26,099 bases of DNA from CAZADS01 sp964483985 (GCA_964483985.1 CAZADS010000047.1:1-26099); one strand, 5' to 3'. Counted from the first letter of the stretch, positions 8,274-17,367 are shown. A program made the numbers and translations. Notes: generated by a model from the sequence alone, not told the origin.

Positions 8274-11218
8274 CCCAAAGTAATCGGATAGATACCGGTC
8301 TGGTGGACTATAATCAACCACTTAATTTCAGATTCAATGGTAAACAATTTCGCGGTTTTAAAGGAGATACGTTGGCTTCAGCGCTTATTGCGAATGGAAG
8401 ATTAATGATTGGCCGATCATTCAAATACCATCGTCCTCGTGGAATTTTCTCAGCTGGTTCGGAGGAGCCAAATGCGCTTGTCGAATTAAGAAATGGTCGG
8501 TATCAAGAACCCAATACCCGTGCTACGGTTACGGAAATGTTTGATGGCTTAGTGGCAAATAGCCAAAATCACCTAGGCTCCTTGAAATTCGACTTTATGG
8601 CTATCAACGACCTATTATGGCCTTTTCTATCGACAGGGTTTTATTACAAAACATTTATGTGGCCAAAGGCATTTTGGGAAAAAATTTATGAACCCGTTAT
8701 TCGAGCCTCAGCAGGCTTAGGCCGCCTTTCTGGTTGGGAGGATCCTGATTGTTATGACAAAGGTTTTCTGCATTGTGATATATTAATCGTCGGGGCGGGC
8801 CCATCTGGATTGACGGCGGCTCTATCAGCCGCCCGTTCTGGGGCACGTGTCATACTGGCGGATGAGGACTTTTTATTTGGTGGCAGGTTAAATAGCGAAA
8901 CGTATGAAGTCGACGGTATGGCGTGTGCCGAATGGGCCCGTAACACTGTCTCTGAACTACGGTCAATGAACAATATTCGTTTAATGTCTCGAACTACGGT
9001 CTACGGATGTTTTGACCATGGGATATATGGAATGTTGGAACGAAAAACCGACCATCTTCAAACATCAAATGGGCTTCCTCGTCAAGTATTGTGGCGCGTC
9101 TATTCAAAACGCTCTATCGTTTGCACTGGGGCAACCGAACGTTCTATCGCATTTGGAAACAACGATCGACCAGGCGTAATGTTGGCGGGTAGTGTGCGCG
9201 CCTATGTAAACCGTTGGGGAGTAGTCACTGGTAAGAGAATAACAATTTTCACTAATAATGATGACGGTTGGCGCACTGCGTTGGATCTTGCCTCAAGCGG
9301 TATTGAGATCGCGGCTGTAGTTGACACGCGGAATAAACCTACAACGTATGAATTGAGTGATGCTGAAATCATTACTGGCGGTAAAGTTCAAAACGTCATT
9401 GGCCGCGCTCGAATAAATGAACTGGAACTTACGAATGGCGTTAAGATTAAAACCGATTGCCTCGCAGTATCGGGAGGTTGGAATCCTAATATACAACTGA
9501 CTTGCCATCATCGTGGGCGACCCCAATGGTGTGATAAAATCGCCGCATTCGGCCCTAGTGCCCAATTACCTTTTGGGATGGTGGTCGCCGGAGCGGCAAA
9601 TGGAGCGTTGACATTGGCTAATGCCCTAAGGGATGGACATGATGCTGGTAATCTTACAGCATATGAAATGGGATATAACGTAAAATCGGCTGCCGTTCCT
9701 AATGCAGAGGATGAACGCTATGACGTAAAAGCGTTCTGGTATGTTGGCGAGAGTAAGGCACGAGCTTGGATCGATTTGCAAAACGACGTAATAGTCAAGG
9801 ACGTAGAAATTGCAAATTTGGAAGGGTTTAATTCCGTTGAACACCTCAAACGCTATACAACCCTAGGAATGGCTACAGATCAGGGAAAAACATCAAATAT
9901 TCTTGCGTTAGGTGTCATGGCCGAATTAGAGAGGAAATCTATTTCTGATATAGGAACATCTATTTTTCGTCCACCTTATACGCCTGTACCGATTGGGGCT
10001 TTGGCAGGCCGGGCGCGTGGAAAGGAGTTTCGTCCAACCCGATTAACACCAAGTCATGAATGGGCTAAGGAAGAAAAAGCGGTTTTTGTCGATGCGGGTA
10101 TGTGGTCTCGTGCTCAGTGGTTTCCTCAACATGGTGAAATGCAATGGCGGCAATCGGTGGACAGAGAAGTACTGCAAACCCGTTTATCTGTCGGGGTTTG
10201 CGATGTAACTACACTGGGCAAAATCGACATTCAAGGGAAAGATGCCGGTATTTTTCTTGATAAAGTTTATGCAAATGGGTTCAGAAGTTTGCGCATTGGG
10301 AGGGTGCGATATGGCTTGATGCTTCGGGAAGATGGAATGGCGATGGATGATGGCACTACTGCTCGTTTTTCGGAGTATCATTTCATAATGACGACTACTA
10401 CGGCAAACGCGGTAAGTGTGTTTAGGCATATGGAGTTTTGCCGTCAGTGTTTGTGGCCGAACTTAGACGTCCATCTTATATCGGCAACAGAGCAATGGGC
10501 GCAAATTTCAGTAGCTGGCCCAAATTCTAGATCATTATTGACTAAGATTGTTGACGCAGAATTTGATCTGTCTAATGAGGCATTCCCGTTTATGTCCTGC
10601 ATGCAACTTACAATTTGTGGTGGGACGCCTGCTCGTTTATTCCGGATTTCCTTCTCAGGGGAATTGGCCTATGAAATTGCGGTGCCAGCCCGCTACGGAG
10701 ACTCGCTCATCAGAGTGTTGATGTCTGAGGGAGAAGAGTTTGCGGTGGTTCCATACGGAACCGAAGCACTTAGTGTTTTACGGATCGAAAAAGGGCATCC
10801 AGCGGGAAATGAATTGAATGGTCAAACAACCGCTCTCGCTCTCGGCATGGGCAATATGGTTTCAAAGAAAAAAGATTGCATTGGGAATATTCTTTCGAAA
10901 CGTATTGAGTTGAACCGTGATGATGGGTTGTCACTTGTCGGTTTTGTCCCAATCAATCGGGAAGAGGAGTTGAAGGCCGGAGCGCATTTAATCTCAAAGG
11001 GCAGTGCAGTTATATTAGAAAAAGACGAAGGTTGGATGAGTTCGGTCGCATATTCGCCAAATCTCGGACATTCCATTGGTTTAGGGTTTATAAAAAATGG
11101 TTTGTCACGAAAGGGAGAAATAGTGGTAGCGGTTGACCCTTTACGAAATAATAATATCGATGTCGAAATTGTGTCTCCCCACTTTATTGATCCTGAAGGG
11201 AAACGTCTTCGTGCTTAA
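8270..11218 (+). CDS. soxA: Sarcosine oxidase alpha subunit family (SoxA)
   Basis: A 982-residue alpha subunit. Domains in order: an N-terminal ferredoxin-like domain (about 15-75) with GDTLASALIANG and FKYHRPRGIFSAG; a dinucleotide-binding fold starting DILIVGAGPSGLTAALSAAR (about 170-189) that binds NAD in the family; and a C-terminal aminomethyltransferase (GcvT-like) domain from about 610. The last domain carries SGELAYEIAVPARYG and binds the folate that accepts the methyl-derived carbon. Length matches the family (about 950-1000). The ATG overlaps the soxD stop, and soxG overlaps its 3' end. All domains of a working TSOX-type complex are present. The amine substrate could be sarcosine or another N-methyl amine, since specificity is set in the beta subunit. 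Confidence 0.95.
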   Translation: MTQSNRIDTGLVDYNQPLNFRFNGKQFRGFKGDTLASALIANGRLMIGRSFKYHRPRGIFSAGSEEPNALVELRNGRYQEPNTRATVTEMFDGLVANSQNHLGSLKFDFMAINDLLWPFLSTGFYYKTFMWPKAFWEKIYEPVIRASAGLGRLSGWEDPDCYDKGFLHCDILIVGAGPSGLTAALSAARSGARVILADEDFLFGGRLNSETYEVDGMACAEWARNTVSELRSMNNIRLMSRTTVYGCFDHGIYGMLERKTDHLQTSNGLPRQVLWRVYSKRSIVCTGATERSIAFGNNDRPGVMLAGSVRAYVNRWGVVTGKRITIFTNNDDGWRTALDLASSGIEIAAVVDTRNKPTTYELSDAEIITGGKVQNVIGRARINELELTNGVKIKTDCLAVSGGWNPNIQLTCHHRGRPQWCDKIAAFGPSAQLPFGMVVAGAANGALTLANALRDGHDAGNLTAYEMGYNVKSAAVPNAEDERYDVKAFWYVGESKARAWIDLQNDVIVKDVEIANLEGFNSVEHLKRYTTLGMATDQGKTSNILALGVMAELERKSISDIGTSIFRPPYTPVPIGALAGRARGKEFRPTRLTPSHEWAKEEKAVFVDAGMWSRAQWFPQHGEMQWRQSVDREVLQTRLSVGVCDVTTLGKIDIQGKDAGIFLDKVYANGFRSLRIGRVRYGLMLREDGMAMDDGTTARFSEYHFIMTTTTANAVSVFRHMEFCRQCLWPNLDVHLISATEQWAQISVAGPNSRSLLTKIVDAEFDLSNEAFPFMSCMQLTICGGTPARLFRISFSGELAYEIAVPARYGDSLIRVLMSEGEEFAVVPYGTEALSVLRIEKGHPAGNELNGQTTALALGMGNMVSKKKDCIGNILSKRIELNRDDGLSLVGFVPINREEELKAGAHLISKGSAVILEKDEGWMSSVAYSPNLGHSIGLGFIKNGLSRKGEIVVAVDPLRNNNIDVEIVSPHFIDPEGKRLRA

Positions 11219-11780
11219 AAATTCTTTGAAAGCAAAATCTCCATTGGCGGGTATTACTGAGAAATACCATGGAATTTGTTTTTCGGAGGTATTAGATCAG
11301 GCTATCGTTTCTGTTGCGATCCCGCGTGGCGGCGAAGAGTCGCTAAGGCAACAAATGTTGACTTCATTTGGAATTAGCATGCCGCCGCTGGGTCACTCAA
11401 ACCTCTCAAAAGACGGGGTTATTCGTTTTCTGGGCCTGCAGAGAGATCAGTTTTTTGCAATTTTCAAGTTTCAGGGAGATGAGCCTGTTGCGGAGTTAAA
11501 AAAGGCATTGCATGCAACAGGATACTACACTGATCAATCTGATGGCTGGTCAATACTAAAAATTCTAGGGCCATTGACTATTAATGCGTTAGAGCGAATT
11601 TGTCCGCTTGATCTTCATTTAAAAGTGTTTCCGATTGGGGCTGTAAGCCGTACAAGCATGGAGCATCAGTCTGTGATCATCCTACGGAAAAAATCGGATT
11701 CGTTTTATTTAATTTTTCCTCGCTCCTCTGCGAGGTCATTTCTCTCTACTGTTAAAAAATCCATTGAGTACGTTATTTAG
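11211..11780 (+). CDS. soxG: Sarcosine oxidase gamma subunit family (SoxG)
   Basis: The gamma subunit, 189 residues from a GTG at 11211. That codon overlaps the end of soxA by eight bases and is preceded by GAAGGG at 11195-11200, which supports this start over any codon further upstream inside soxA. Visible family features are the N-terminal KSPLAG segment and the GWSILKILGP and IGAVSRTSMEHQSVIILRK segments of the GcvT-like gamma fold. Gamma subunits are the least conserved part of the complex and have no active-site residues of their own; they support the alpha-beta assembly. Position as the fourth gene of soxBDAG makes the assignment firm. No clear terminator follows; the 205-bp gap downstream holds a new promoter-like region. 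Confidence 0.88.
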   Translation: MLKNSLKAKSPLAGITEKYHGICFSEVLDQAIVSVAIPRGGEESLRQQMLTSFGISMPPLGHSNLSKDGVIRFLGLQRDQFFAIFKFQGDEPVAELKKALHATGYYTDQSDGWSILKILGPLTINALERICPLDLHLKVFPIGAVSRTSMEHQSVIILRKKSDSFYLIFPRSSARSFLSTVKKSIEYVI

Positions 11781-11919
11781 ATTGGGGAACAAAGCTTATT
11801 TTAGTGCTCTGCTTAAAAAAAGCTTTCGCTGGATAACTGAGATGTGGAAGATAGGCCTTCAGGGTTGAGTTAGATAGAACTAGAAAATACCGTTCAAAAT
11901 AATTAGCAATGCTGACTAC

Positions 11920-11956
11920 TTGGCATACCTGTCAACATTGTTAGATAGTCCTATCT
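11920..11956 (+). promoter_or_regulatory. Promoter-like region with AGATAG-TC-CTATCT dyad before the second SDR gene
   Basis: TTGGCA (11920-11925) and TAGATA (11942-11947) are 16 bases apart and resemble -35 and -10 boxes. The putative -10 overlaps a perfect six-base dyad, AGATAG-TC-CTATCT (11943-11956), too tight for a stable RNA hairpin and so more likely a protein-binding site. The nonamer GTTAGATAG occurs here at 11940-11948 and again at 11869-11877. All of this is by eye. Confidence 0.35.
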
Positions 11957-11985
11957 TTAATTTTGCACCAAAGGAGGCAAGCAAA

Positions 11986-12753
11986 ATGTCTAAATTAAAT
12001 GGAAAAACAGCTCTTTTGACAGGCGGCGCTTCTGGACTAGCCAAAGCAGCAGGGCAATTAATGGCTCAAGAAGGAGCGAGAGTTATACTTAGTGATATCC
12101 AACGTGTCGAAGGTGAAAATGTAGCGTCAGAGATTCGAGAGAATGGCGGCATTGCTGATTTTAAATTCCACGATGTTACGGCTGAGAAAGATTGGCAACT
12201 TATTATATCAGAAATAGTTGAGGAATATGGAAGCCTTGATATATTACTCAATGGTGCCGGCGTTGCCGGTGCTGGGGTCCCTCTCGTAGAGACCGATATG
12301 GAAACGTGGCGCCATTGCATTGCAGTCTGCCTAGATAGTGTTTTTTTAGGTTGTAAATATGGCATTAAAGCTATGAGTCAAGGTGCCGGTGGGTCCATAA
12401 TCAATATTTCATCTATCTTTGGTATCTCCGGAAATCGGGGCTCGGCTAACTATTGTGCAGCTAAAGGGGGGGTCACGGTATTGTCAAAAGCAGCTGCTTT
12501 GGAATGTGCCCCTAAAACACCGAGGATTCGCGTGAACTCAATTCATCCGGGATTTATCGACACACCGATGCTAGCCGGAGCGATACAGAAACGGGGGCCA
12601 CAATTTCGTGAATTTATTGAAGATAGGGTTCCCTTTGGGATGATTGGAGAACCAAAAGATATTGCGGAAGGCGTTCTTTATCTAGCTTCGGATTCGTCTA
12701 AGTTTGTTACAGGCACAGAGTTAGTTATAGACGGGGGGTTTCTTGCTAATTAA
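11986..12753 (+). CDS. SDR-family oxidoreductase
   Basis: A second classical short-chain dehydrogenase, 255 residues from the ATG at 11986, which AAGGAGG at 11971-11977 precedes at a good distance. An upstream in-frame TTG region has no such site. The nucleotide site reads TGGASGLA (12-19), with Ala for the last Gly; Asp37 suggests NAD. NGAG (89-92), Ser143, Tyr156 and Lys160 (YCAAK) form the active site. As in the SDR at 3104, the usual catalytic Asn is replaced, here by Cys115 (IAVCLDS). It starts a likely two-gene unit with the flavin monooxygenase 180 bp downstream, or is expressed alone. Sequence similarity between the two SDRs is moderate by eye, so they are not recent duplicates. The substrate is unknown. 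Confidence 0.92.
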   Translation: MSKLNGKTALLTGGASGLAKAAGQLMAQEGARVILSDIQRVEGENVASEIRENGGIADFKFHDVTAEKDWQLIISEIVEEYGSLDILLNGAGVAGAGVPLVETDMETWRHCIAVCLDSVFLGCKYGIKAMSQGAGGSIINISSIFGISGNRGSANYCAAKGGVTVLSKAAALECAPKTPRIRVNSIHPGFIDTPMLAGAIQKRGPQFREFIEDRVPFGMIGEPKDIAEGVLYLASDSSKFVTGTELVIDGGFLAN

Positions 12754-12933
12754 GAAAACGCACTATTTTGGACAATTTTTCTTTCTAACTGTGTTAACCA
12801 TTGGCTATGTGATAAGGTCTTTTTCTAAGCTTTTCTGTATTATTTCTTTGAAATTAAACGAGTTTAAAGACTTGCGGAACTTGAATGTCGATGTAAAATC
12901 GCGTGTCAAATATGCAAGTGGAGGAGTTTAGTA

Positions 12934-14043
12934 ATGGATGTCGGCTTTTTTATGATTTTTGCTAGCTATGGCTGGGAAAATTGTTCAGATGCACAAACTT
13001 GGAATGAAGACCTTAGAATGGCTGAAATTGCAGCAGACTCTGGGTTTGATGTCTTATGGTCGACAGAACATCATTTTGCTGATTACTCTTTCATACCAGA
13101 TAACCTTCAGTTGATGACTCATTTGGCTGCTAAACATCCGCATATCGATGTAGGTACTGCAGCGGTAATTTTGCCCTGGCATGATCCGTTGCGTGTTGCT
13201 GAACAAGTTTCAATGCTCGATTTTTTGAGCAATGGGAGACTTCGTTTTGGGATGGGACGGGGACTTGCTCGGCGTGAATTTGAGGGTTTTCGTCTGTCAA
13301 TGGACGAGTCGAGAGCCAGATTTGACGAGTCTTCAAAGATGATCATCAAGGCTCTTGAAACAGGATATATTGAGGGAGATGGACCACTATATAAGCAACC
13401 ACGAGTTGACATACGTCCGAAACCTCAGCGTTCGTTGGATGGCCGAATTTACTCTGTTGCTACAAGCGAGGAATCTGTAGATTCTGTTGCTAAGTTAGGT
13501 AACGTCCGTATGGTTATGTTTGCTGATAGGCCTTGGGAAATGAGGGCTCCTGTTCTCAATCTTGGCCGGGAATTGCATCAGAAATATCATGGCAAACCAG
13601 CACCGATACCAATGCTCACGGATTTTGCTATATGTACCCACTCAAATGATCAGGCAGAGGAGTGGGCGCGTCAGTATCAGGGAATGTTTACCGAGAGCAA
13701 TTTCTATCACTATGAGTTTCTCGGTGAACATTTTAAAAATGTCAAAGGTTATGGGGGCTATCAAGAGAAAGCGGAATTCGCTAGGAAGACAGGCGGTGAT
13801 CTTAGTGGTGCTGTGGATAATTTTATGAAGGCCGCAAGTTGGGGTACCCCTGATCGAATTTTGCGTGGCCTTGAAAAGCGTCGTGAAATAGTTGGGGATT
13901 TCGAATTAAATATCGCCTTTCGTTTCGGTGGAACACCACTCAACGTTGCAGAGGAAGGGTTGAAATTATTTGCCAAGGAGGTATTGCCTGTCCTTAAGAC
14001 ATGGGAGCCTAAACACGTTGCTGTTTCCACTGCAGCTGAATAA
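12934..14043 (+). CDS. LLM-class flavin-dependent monooxygenase
   Basis: A 369-residue bacterial-luciferase-like (LLM) protein. The family uses reduced FMN or F420 in a TIM-barrel to oxygenate or oxidise small molecules. Typical signs are the N-terminal MDVGFFM strand, AEIAADSGFDVLWSTEHHF with the strongly conserved EHH (about 48-50), VGTAAVILPWHDPLRVAEQVSMLD, and GRLRFGMGRG. Length and motif order are complete. GGAGG lies nine bases before the ATG. A separate reductase is needed in FMN-type systems and is not visible here; the neighbouring SDR is not a flavin reductase by motif. It may oxygenate a ketone, alkane, amine or sulphonate; sequence alone does not separate these. It converges closely with the exporter gene (34 bp between stops). 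Confidence 0.9.
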   Translation: MDVGFFMIFASYGWENCSDAQTWNEDLRMAEIAADSGFDVLWSTEHHFADYSFIPDNLQLMTHLAAKHPHIDVGTAAVILPWHDPLRVAEQVSMLDFLSNGRLRFGMGRGLARREFEGFRLSMDESRARFDESSKMIIKALETGYIEGDGPLYKQPRVDIRPKPQRSLDGRIYSVATSEESVDSVAKLGNVRMVMFADRPWEMRAPVLNLGRELHQKYHGKPAPIPMLTDFAICTHSNDQAEEWARQYQGMFTESNFYHYEFLGEHFKNVKGYGGYQEKAEFARKTGGDLSGAVDNFMKAASWGTPDRILRGLEKRREIVGDFELNIAFRFGGTPLNVAEEGLKLFAKEVLPVLKTWEPKHVAVSTAAE

Positions 14044-14077
14044 TTGAGGGTTTTGATTTAGACCTTTGGAGGGAAAA

Positions 14078-15574
14078 TTAATTAGCTTTTGGGCGTTTTG
14101 CAAAGTACGCTAGTGGCATCGCTATAAGTGCTGCTAATGCGCAGGCATAATATGCATTAACATAGCCAATCATTGTTGCTTGTCTAGTGATTTCCCCAGA
14201 CAATACTGTCAAATTGGTTGGGCCAATCATAGACCAATTTCCATTTATTTCATTGAACGTTAAAGCTTCGTTGAATGGACTTAAAATTTCGATTAATTCA
14301 GCATAATTAGTACGGCCGCTGCGTACGACTAAAGTTGCGGTGACCGCAATATGCACGCTTGAGCCAATATTCCTTAATAAATGAAAGACCGATGCTGCTT
14401 CTGGAACATGGCGTGTGTCCAAGGTGGCGAACGTGACGATCATAATGGGCGACCACATTAGACCCAGACCGAATCCTTGCAATACTGTTGTCCAAGTAAC
14501 TGCCCAGATAGTCATATTTATATTAAATTGTGCCATAGCAAAACCAGCTAGGCTTTGCATGAAAAAACCCAGAAATAAGTTAAACCTTGGATCAAAATTT
14601 CTTAAGAACAATAAAAGAAACATAGAACCGGCTAAAAGTCCAAATCCTCTGGTGCTTTGGATTAGTCCAATGAGGGAATCAGGGTATCCACGCAGGCCTT
14701 GTAACATAGTCGGTTGGAGGACAAAAGTTGTGAAGTAAAGCATACCAAACATGAATCCTAGGAGAATGCCTACCGCATAATTCCTATCACGTAATAATTT
14801 GGGATTTAGAAATGGCTTATCAGAGGTGCAAACATGAGAAACAAAGAGATAAAAAGCAGAGATAGCTAAGATGGCTTTACAAATTATGATTGGGGAATCA
14901 AACCAATCAAGTAATTGTCCCCTATCTAAGAGTAATTGCAACGCAGTGACGCAGATGGAAAGAAAAATAAAACCGAACCAATCGAGTTGAACATCGTTCA
15001 CTTTTTCCGATGTATCTTTTATGAATGTATAAATAGCGATTAAACAAATAATTGCTGATGGAACCACCAAAATAAACACCCATCTCCAGCTATAATCCTC
15101 AGATAAATATCCACCTACGATAGGTGCAAAAATACTCCCAATAATTGGACCAAGGCTCCAGAATATTAATATTCTACCCTGCGCTTCTCTTGGATAAATG
15201 GTAACGAGTATGGCTTGACTAAGCGGTACCAACGGTGCACCTGAAAAGCCCTGGAAGAACCGCCAAATCACGAGTTCTTCCAACGACGTAGCCAACCCGC
15301 AGAGAATAGAGGTGAGGGTGAATATAGCGGAGCAGGTGAGCATTACTTTTCGGCGGCCAAAACGCCCATCTAACCACCCACTCATGGGCGTGGCAATTGC
15401 TTGCGCAACCAATGTGGAAGTAATAATCCACGTTATTTGATCTTGTGTTGCAGCGAAAGCTCCTTGTAATTGAGGTAGAGATACATTCGCTATCGTTATA
15501 GTTAAAACAAAAGTCCCAACGGTAACCGTCAAGGTAATCAGAATCGCTGTGCGTTTAGCGTTTGTCATTTCCAT
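14078..15574 (-). CDS. MFS transporter, DHA2 (EmrB/QacA-like) family
   Basis: A 498-residue inner-membrane transporter with a hydrophobic profile that fits 14 transmembrane helices. The motif GWLDGRFGRRKVML after the second helix (about 62-75) is the MFS motif A. ITWIITSTLVAQAIATPMSGW just before it, and the proline-rich fifth helix region (PLSQAILVTIYP), are typical of proton-driven drug/solute exporters of the DHA2 group. Two ATGs two codons apart (15574 and 15568) can serve as start; neither has a strong ribosome binding site. No membrane-fusion (EmrA-like) partner lies next to it, so it probably works alone in the inner membrane. It may export a catabolic intermediate or toxic compound from the surrounding degradation genes, which is inference from context. 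Confidence 0.92.
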   Translation of the reverse strand: MEMTNAKRTAILITLTVTVGTFVLTITIANVSLPQLQGAFAATQDQITWIITSTLVAQAIATPMSGWLDGRFGRRKVMLTCSAIFTLTSILCGLATSLEELVIWRFFQGFSGAPLVPLSQAILVTIYPREAQGRILIFWSLGPIIGSIFAPIVGGYLSEDYSWRWVFILVVPSAIICLIAIYTFIKDTSEKVNDVQLDWFGFIFLSICVTALQLLLDRGQLLDWFDSPIIICKAILAISAFYLFVSHVCTSDKPFLNPKLLRDRNYAVGILLGFMFGMLYFTTFVLQPTMLQGLRGYPDSLIGLIQSTRGFGLLAGSMFLLLFLRNFDPRFNLFLGFFMQSLAGFAMAQFNINMTIWAVTWTTVLQGFGLGLMWSPIMIVTFATLDTRHVPEAASVFHLLRNIGSSVHIAVTATLVVRSGRTNYAELIEILSPFNEALTFNEINGNWSMIGPTNLTVLSGEITRQATMIGYVNAYYACALAALIAMPLAYFAKRPKAN

Positions 15575-15729
15575 AATTGGACGATTATGCCATGCCGTAG
15601 TCTGGTTAGAGGTTTTCTTGAATAAAGATTGATGATGTGGAAATTTAATACCGTAATAACGTTAATCGTAGTAGTTTATTCAGCATAGAGGTTTGATTGT
15701 TTGCATTATTAACTTCATAAGGTTGGGTT

Positions 15730-15942
15730 ATGAGTGAAATAAATAGGGATTTTGTTGAAATTATAGCTCGGGTTTGGCATCGTTTCAGCTTGTCAAAAGA
15801 CGAAGCGAGTACATTATCGGATATGCTTGCGCCTATGGATGATGCCGGAGAAGATGTGGCAGAATACATTCAGTTTGATTGGGAACCGTCAGATTTCGAT
15901 CGAGCGTTAGAAGAATTAGCTGACCCAAGTGAAATGCCATGA
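15730..15942 (+). CDS. AtzG/GatC-like small amidase partner protein
   Basis: A 70-residue acidic protein. It has two helical segments (about 5-25 and 30-45) and a tail with YIQFDWEPSDFDRALEEL. The layout resembles the small AtzG-like (DUF4089) proteins, which are GatC relatives that wrap around and stabilise an amidase-signature enzyme. The strongest argument is genetic: its stop overlaps the start of a full-length amidase (ATGA at 15939-15942), the arrangement known for AtzG-AtzE. AAGG lies seven bases before the ATG. Direct sequence similarity is modest, so the assignment rests mostly on size, composition and position. The alternative is an unrelated small protein cotranscribed with the amidase. 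Confidence 0.7.
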   Translation: MSEINRDFVEIIARVWHRFSLSKDEASTLSDMLAPMDDAGEDVAEYIQFDWEPSDFDRALEELADPSEMP

Positions 15943-17363
15943 AAGATGGGATAGCTAAAAAAGATTTATGTTCGGTTGCTGAACTGATCCAGAATGGCGA
16001 CATATCCGCGGTAGAGGTTACACAAATAGCAATAAAACGGGCAAAGTTTTTACAACCCTCCTTAAATTCGTTTATTCGACTAGAAGAAGAAGAGGCATTA
16101 GAATCAGCTGAAATTATAGATAATAGAATACAAAAAGGTGATCAAATTGGACCTCTTTGCGGCGTGCCTCTTGCTCATAAGGATATGTTTTACCGAGAGG
16201 GGAAAGTTGTTACTTGTGGTTCTAAGATTCGATCAAAATTTATTGGGGATAGAACATCGACTGTCTTGCAGAGGTTGGAGAAAGCCGGCGCTATATATTT
16301 AGGTGCATTAAATATGTCTGAATTTGCTGTGGGTCCAATTGGAAATAACGTGCACTTTGGTGATTGTCACAACCCATGGAATTTAGAACATGCATCGGGT
16401 GGCTCCTCAAGCGGATCAGGTGCTAGCGTATCGGCCCGCGTGGTATATGGGGCATTGGGTTCGGATACAGGGGGGTCAATTAGAATTCCATCGGCGATGT
16501 GTGGCGTGGTTGGTCTTAAACCGACCCAGAATAGAATAAGTCGATATGGATTGATGCCTCTGTCTTTTTCTTTTGATTGTGCTGGGCCATTGGCGAGGAC
16601 AGTTAGAGATGTTGCTCGAATCACCGATGTTATTGCTGGCTATGACCCAAAAGATGTTACTTCTAGTCAAAGGCCTACAGAAAATATTGAATTAATTTGC
16701 CAGAAATCAATTTCTGGACTCCGGTTAGGGATCCCAGAATCGTATTTTTATGAAGATATTACAAGTGATATGGCTTCGGCTTTAGAATTAGTAAAAGGTA
16801 AATTTCAGGAGTTAGGAGTCAAAATCGTACCAGTAAAAGTACCAGATCATGGAAAAATCAATTTAATCTGGGCAGCAGCGGTTGCGGCTGAAGCCGCTAC
16901 TATACACCGAAAATGGTTATTAAGTCGGCCAGAGGATTATGGTCCTATGGTTAAACGGAGAATTGAATTTGGCTTATATCAACCCGCGACACGGTATCTT
17001 GAGGCAATGACGGTCAGAGAAAAATTTTTAAAAGAGTACTGCGAGTTGGCTTTTAAGGAGTGTGATGCTTTGCTAACTCCCACTCTACCGAATACGGCGC
17101 CGGCGTTAGCGGATTTGGATATGGGAGGCGGCGCTGGGATGCCAGAACTTGTTTTAATGCTGTCGCGAAATACCCGCCCGATTAGCTATCTCGGCCTTCC
17201 AGCTTTGAGTGTTCCTTGCGGTTTCAACGGAGAAGGTCTGCCGCTAGCGTTTCAGTTAATAGGCCGCCCATTCTCTGAGAGTGGTCTTTGCGCATTGGGT
17301 CACGCTTATCAAACGGTGACAGATTGGCATATTAAAGTACCGCCTATAGCTGACGGGATCTAA
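15939..17363 (+). CDS. Amidase-signature hydrolase
   Basis: A 474-residue amidase-signature enzyme that hydrolyses a carbon-nitrogen bond using a Ser-cisSer-Lys triad: Lys81 (LAHKDM), cis-Ser156 (GGSSSGSGAS) and nucleophile Ser180 (GSDTGGSIRIPS). The length and full C-terminal substrate domain are normal for GatA/AtzE-like members. The ATG overlaps the stop of the small AtzG/GatC-like gene, which implies a stoichiometric complex. GatB is absent, so this is not a tRNA amidotransferase operon; a stand-alone hydrolase of a urea-, biuret- or amide-type compound is more likely. The gene converges with the MOSC gene with only four bases between stop codons. The substrate cannot be deduced. Confidence 0.93.
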   Translation: MKDGIAKKDLCSVAELIQNGDISAVEVTQIAIKRAKFLQPSLNSFIRLEEEEALESAEIIDNRIQKGDQIGPLCGVPLAHKDMFYREGKVVTCGSKIRSKFIGDRTSTVLQRLEKAGAIYLGALNMSEFAVGPIGNNVHFGDCHNPWNLEHASGGSSSGSGASVSARVVYGALGSDTGGSIRIPSAMCGVVGLKPTQNRISRYGLMPLSFSFDCAGPLARTVRDVARITDVIAGYDPKDVTSSQRPTENIELICQKSISGLRLGIPESYFYEDITSDMASALELVKGKFQELGVKIVPVKVPDHGKINLIWAAAVAAEAATIHRKWLLSRPEDYGPMVKRRIEFGLYQPATRYLEAMTVREKFLKEYCELAFKECDALLTPTLPNTAPALADLDMGGGAGMPELVLMLSRNTRPISYLGLPALSVPCGFNGEGLPLAFQLIGRPFSESGLCALGHAYQTVTDWHIKVPPIADGI

Positions 17364-17367
17364 AGAG

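Noticed and set aside
11791..11826. Inverted repeat AAAGCTT / AAGCTTT just after soxG as a terminator
   Set aside because: The 22-base loop is long, the stem is AT-rich and no T-run follows.
12743..12931. A 62-codon hydrophobic frame between the second SDR and the flavin monooxygenase genes
   Set aside because: It overlaps the SDR stop, has no ribosome binding site, and its composition looks like translated AT-rich spacer.
15939..17363. Assignment of the first amidase as AtzE (1-carboxybiuret hydrolase) or GatA
   Set aside because: No cyanuric-acid genes and no gatB are present; the shared features are those of the whole amidase-signature family.
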